The translations under genes were made by a program, and so were the position numbers. Positions 60,416 to 64,000 of a DNA stretch of 64,000 nucleotides are shown one piece after another; positions within the stretch are counted from its first letter, which is position 1; each line of letters starts with the position of its first letter. Source of the stretch: Microbulbifer elongatus (GTDB taxonomy: Bacteria > Pseudomonadota > Gammaproteobacteria > Pseudomonadales > Cellvibrionaceae); NCBI RefSeq assembly GCF_021165935.1, contig NZ_CP088953.1:2155501-2219500 (forward strand), given 5' to 3'. The notes below the pieces were generated by a model. It saw nothing but the letters and a program-made list of their open reading frames with translations, had not been told where the DNA came from and made no database searches.

Positions 60416-62095
60416 ATGTCTACGTCCACTGTACGTAATCGCTTCCGTATGTCTGCACTGTCAGTTGCCGTACTGTCCGTTTGTAGCGGCCAGGCATTTG
60501 CACAGGAAGACCAAAAAGAAGATGAAAGCCAATATCAGGCACTTGAAGAAATTCAGGTGACCGGTATTCGTGCGAGTATTGAAAAGTCCATTGATGACAA
60601 ACGCTACGGCGGCAACATCAAAGACACCATCAACGCCGAAGACATCGGCAAAACCACCGACCAGAACATTGCAGAAGCCCTGTCCCGCGTGACCGGTGTT
60701 TCCATGCAGACCGCCGACGGTGAAGGCACCACCATCACCGTGCGCGGCGCGAATGCGCAGCAGAACAATATCAGCCTAAACGGTGTGCAGCTGGGTTCTA
60801 CGGGCTTCAGCCAGGCGGTGGACCTGTCGGCTTATTCCGCAGATATTCTCTCCAAAATCGAAGTTGTGAAAACCCCCAGTGCAGACCACGACGAAGGTTC
60901 GCTGGGCGCGAATATCAATCTGGTTTCTGCCAAACCGCTGGAAGTAACCGAAGGGCTGAATATTACCGGTCAGGGCCGCTATAACGACTTGGCGGAAGGT
61001 GAAGATCATAAGGCGTCTGTTACGTATACCGGTAAATTCTTGAATGACACTGTGGGTGTCATTGTTACCGCTTTTGACGAGACGAACTCGGTCCGTAAGG
61101 ATCAGTATGAGGCTGAAGATTTTGTAGCAAAGACCTCCCGGATTGCTCGTGATCAGAATGGCAATATCATCGAAGATGTCACAGGTATCGCCGTTCCGTT
61201 TTCACATATGCAGCTGTTTCAGAACGAACGGGATCGCCAGGGCGTAAATCTCGGTTTGCAGTGGTATGCAACGGAAACCACTGAAGTTAATGCAAATGTT
61301 AGCTGGAACAAGCAGGATATCGTGTCTTCAATGCACGACCTGAGAACGCGTATCGGTGATTACGAAAATATGATCGAAGGGGAAACTGTCCCCGGTATCA
61401 ATATGGACCCCGCCGAATGGACTGATCCTCAGCAAAATTGGCATGTCTACGACACCGAAACCCAGACGTTTACAAAAATGGTAAACCGTACGGCGTTGGG
61501 TGATATTTCTCAGGGTACCAATAACTTTTCAAATGAGAACACCATTGTCTCGCTGGATTTGACTCAGCAGATTGGTGACTCGATTGTTTTATCTGGTGGT
61601 CTTAACTATTCCAAAGCAGAGCAACTACCCGGGCAGTCTTTGTATGTAAATATGCAGAACTTTGATCGGATCAATGCGACGCAAATGATGAATACCCACC
61701 CGGATGATTTAGAGCCGGTGGGCTACGATTGTACCTCTGGCCGTTGCGTTTTGGTTGGTGGTACCGGGATAGTTGATCATGGCGATGTATTGCCGCCGGA
61801 TACAGAACACACGAGAGATAACTATTCGACCACAGGATTTAACCCGGATGATTTGGCTGCGCAACATTTAAGCTATCTCACCAAAACAGACCGATCTGTT
61901 GAAGACACCCAAAGAGCTGCATATTTTGATGTGGATTGGGACGTAGATTTTGCCGGCGTTAACAAACTAGAGTTCGGTGCAAAATTCTCCGATCGAGAGA
62001 AATTCGTCGACAACCAAATGGTTGTGTTTAATAACCCGGATTCATATACTAACCGCGACAAATTACCTAAAACTGGAGGTGATCTGCGATACTAG
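60416..62095 (+). pseudogene. TonB-dependent receptor 2, N-terminal part, interrupted by an IS
   Basis: Signal peptide ending SGQAFAQ, then EEIQVTGIRASIEKSI, a plug with AEDIGKTTDQNIAEALSRVTG, and about the first half of the barrel. The frame runs into TAG at 62093-62095 in or beside the insertion, and the receptor sequence resumes after 63125. GGAGAG precedes the ATG by 8 nt. A truncated receptor without a complete barrel would not work. Before insertion it probably imported a second oligosaccharide of the locus. Confidence 0.85.
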
Positions 62096-63124
62096 GGGCA
62101 TTTTACTCCCGCCAAGAAGTGAATTGCACCAATGAAGTATCAACAGATCACCAGAGAAGAAAGATACACGATTGCGGCCTACCGTGCACAAGGTCTTTCC
62201 GTCACCGATATCGCCGAGTTGACTGGGCGCCACAGGAGTACCCTCTATAGGGAGTTCCAACGTAACAGCTGCCACCGAACCGATGGCGGTTATAGACCGA
62301 GTGAGGCCGACAGTCGTACTCGAGGGCGACGCAGACGATCACGTCGTAATAGGCACTATTCTGAACGCCACTTTAAGCTTGTGCGAGCGTTACTTCGGAA
62401 GAAGTACAGCCCAGAGCAAATAGTCGGTTACATACGCAGACATAAATTGATGAAACGCCGGTTAAGCCACGAAACTATCTACCAGTATATCTGGAGAAAT
62501 AAGAAGAATGGCGGCAACTTATGGACGCATTTACGCCAAGCCTCAAAACAGCGTCGAAAGCGCTACAAAGCCTATGACAGCAGGGGGAGACTTGCGGATA
62601 AGCGGCACATCACAGACCGACCTAAAAGTGTAGAGACCAGGCGTTACAAGGGCCATTGGGAAATTGACACTGTTCACGGCCGGGGCAGCAACCACTGCAT
62701 TGTTACATTGCTGGAGCGTAAAACGGGGTTTGTGATGATTGGGAAGCTCAAAAATAAATCAACCTATGAGCTGAACAAGAAAACAGTACGGTTAATTAAT
62801 CGTGATCCGAGAAATATTAAAACTATAACCGCTGACAATGGTACTGAATTCCACCAATATAAGAAGATTGAGGACTGCTGTGCAGTAAAATTCTATTTTG
62901 CCACCCCGTACCACTCCTGGGAGCGAGGAAGCAATGAGCATGTCAACGGGTTAATCAGGCAATACCTTCCGAAGGATCACAGCATGGAAGACATTACACA
63001 GCAGCAATGTGACGCTATTGCAATGAAATTAAATAGCCGCCCCAGAAAGCGGTTCGGCTACAAAACCCCAGAAGAGGTGTACTATGGAAGATAACAGTTA
63101 TTGTCGCGGTTCAAACTTGATACT
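62081..63124 (+). mobile_element. IS30-family insertion sequence (approximate ends)
   Basis: About 1.04 kb with one transposase gene. The proposed ends are set by AGGT at 62077-62080 and 63125-63128: joining there restores the receptor reading frame (GGA GGT AAC GTA). A longer direct repeat, GATACTAGG (62088-62096 and 63119-63127), is also present, but joining at it leaves the frame broken. Terminal inverted repeats are not clear by eye; AAGT-GAATTGCACCAA near 62112 loosely resembles the complement of the right end. Confidence 0.6.
62132..63094 (+). CDS. IS30-family transposase
   Basis: 320 residues. The N-terminal helix-turn-helix starts YQQITREERYTIAAYRAQG and includes TGRHRSTLYREFQRN. The DDE catalytic core shows GHWEIDTVHG (first Asp), ITADNGTEFH (second Asp) and YHSWERGSNEHVNGLIRQY (Glu). 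Full length for the family and apparently intact, so the insertion may be recent and active. Confidence 0.93.
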   Translation: MKYQQITREERYTIAAYRAQGLSVTDIAELTGRHRSTLYREFQRNSCHRTDGGYRPSEADSRTRGRRRRSRRNRHYSERHFKLVRALLRKKYSPEQIVGYIRRHKLMKRRLSHETIYQYIWRNKKNGGNLWTHLRQASKQRRKRYKAYDSRGRLADKRHITDRPKSVETRRYKGHWEIDTVHGRGSNHCIVTLLERKTGFVMIGKLKNKSTYELNKKTVRLINRDPRNIKTITADNGTEFHQYKKIEDCCAVKFYFATPYHSWERGSNEHVNGLIRQYLPKDHSMEDITQQQCDAIAMKLNSRPRKRFGYKTPEEVYYGR

Positions 63125-64000
63125 AGGTAACGTAACAGAGGGAACCGTAACTCGCGATCCCGTTACTGGCGAGGTGTTCACGACTGTTCGCGGAATGACG
63201 GATATCAGCGGTACCAATATTGCCTGTGGAGAGTTCCCGGTTGACAACTTCATGGAGTCGCTGGGGTACGGCCGCGATAATATCACCGATGGCTGGGCGG
63301 TTGTCTCCGCTGAAAAAGCGTTTATGGCCGCCCTGGGTAATACAGACGTAGATTACCTCCCGGACAATACCGAAACACGCCTGACCGAGCTGGATAATCA
63401 AGCTGTTTACTTGAAAGGGAATTTTGCGTTCCTGGATGATCGCTTGACTGGTGACATTGGGGTTCGCTACGTAAAGACTACAGTGGAAGCTGAAGGCTAT
63501 TCCGGTGTGAACTTCCATTCTGATCCAAATAATAATGGCTTAGTATTTGACCCGTTCGCCCTTGAAGCCTTGCGTGATTCAACCAATCCTCTTTGCCCCG
63601 ATATCCTGTTTTACGGTGGAACTAACTGGAATGATGAAACTCGTTGGTCTCGGGTAGATGGTCAGGGCTATGACACCATGGGAACTGAAACTCGCGAAGA
63701 TGATGTTCCTCTTCCTGACGCAGGTGCCTGTTTTGAACCGCTCGCGGTTAAAAATAATTGGGCGGGCGAAGAAATTGCAGAATGGTGGCTGTGGCGCCAT
63801 TCCGATACGTCCACCGAGTCTTTTAATATCTATGGTGAGCGCCAGTTCGATGAAGATGGCAATATCATTCCTGGCCCGGATTTGAGTCAGCGTTCTTTCG
63901 CGGTTGAGGATGAGCATGAATATAGTGCGGTCTTGCCAAGCTTGAACCTTAACTACGTTATTAACGATGAAATGGTTGGGCGTTTCGCCGTGTCCAAAAC
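63125..64000 (+). pseudogene. TonB-dependent receptor 2, C-terminal part (continues beyond the window)
   Basis: Open in the frame beginning NVTEGTVTRDPVTGEVFTTV, with barrel-like segments (QAVYLKGNFAFLDDRLTGDIGVRYVKT; YSAVLPSLNLNYVINDEMVGRFAVSK). It is the continuation of the receptor interrupted by the IS. The 3' end lies outside the window. Confidence 0.8.

Noticed and set aside
62088..62096. GATACTAGG as the IS30 target-site duplication (second copy 63119-63127)
   Set aside because: Joining the flanks at this repeat leaves the receptor out of frame with a TAG, and the family usually makes shorter duplications. The AGGT join restores the frame.

Overview
The window looks like chromosome of a marine, polysaccharide-degrading gammaproteobacterium. 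A Microbulbifer-like member of the Cellvibrionales is my best guess. The basis is a secreted GH16 agarase with two CBM6-like modules, the TonB receptor / tryptophan-halogenase-like / SapC trio typical of such carbohydrate loci, and a housekeeping set (ydbH, pepN, fadH, mutS, fdxA, dinB) of gammaproteobacterial type. I saw no tRNA, rRNA or CRISPR. One IS30-family element is present.

Layout. 0-12 kb: an AsmA/YdbH-like envelope protein, gamma-glutamyltransferase, aminopeptidase N, a SixA-like phosphatase, a carboxylesterase, and an MFS transporter preceded by an attenuator-like leader. 12.4-29.7 kb: the most striking locus. Two secreted proteins with a BapA-type N-terminal prefix and extraordinary aspartate-alanine dipeptide tracts flank a complete type I secretion system (TolC-like outer-membrane protein, ABC exporter with a C39-like domain, HlyD-like fusion protein). 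The second protein is about 3268 residues, of which about 1850 lie in four Asp-Ala tracts separated by four LapF/BapA-type adhesin domains; three of these domains are nearly identical in DNA. 29.8-34 kb: a Mur-ligase/alpha-toroid fusion interrupted by one in-frame amber codon, translationally coupled to a D,D-peptidase-like protein without a signal peptide.

34-49 kb: 2,4-dienoyl-CoA reductase with a LysR regulator; a five-gene cluster (phosphatase, acyl-CoA dehydrogenase, APH-like kinase, two SDRs) fitting phosphorylation-dependent catabolism of hydroxyacyl-CoAs; an ECF-like sigma factor with a membrane partner; dinB under an apparent LexA box; a carboxymuconolactone-decarboxylase-like protein; 7Fe ferredoxin; and mutS.

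49-64 kb: an agar or related galactan utilisation locus: GH16 beta-agarase, TonB receptor, tryptophan-halogenase-like flavoprotein, SapC, PhoD-like phosphatase, 2-keto-3-deoxygluconate kinase, and a second TonB receptor split by an IS30-family insertion. A 24-bp element containing the palindrome TTGTTAACAA followed by TTGACA occurs upstream of both receptors, with a relative upstream of the kinase, so these units probably share a regulator.

Calls rest on reading motifs by eye; no database search was run. Start codons were revised where a ribosome-binding site, signal peptide or family N-terminus argued for it.
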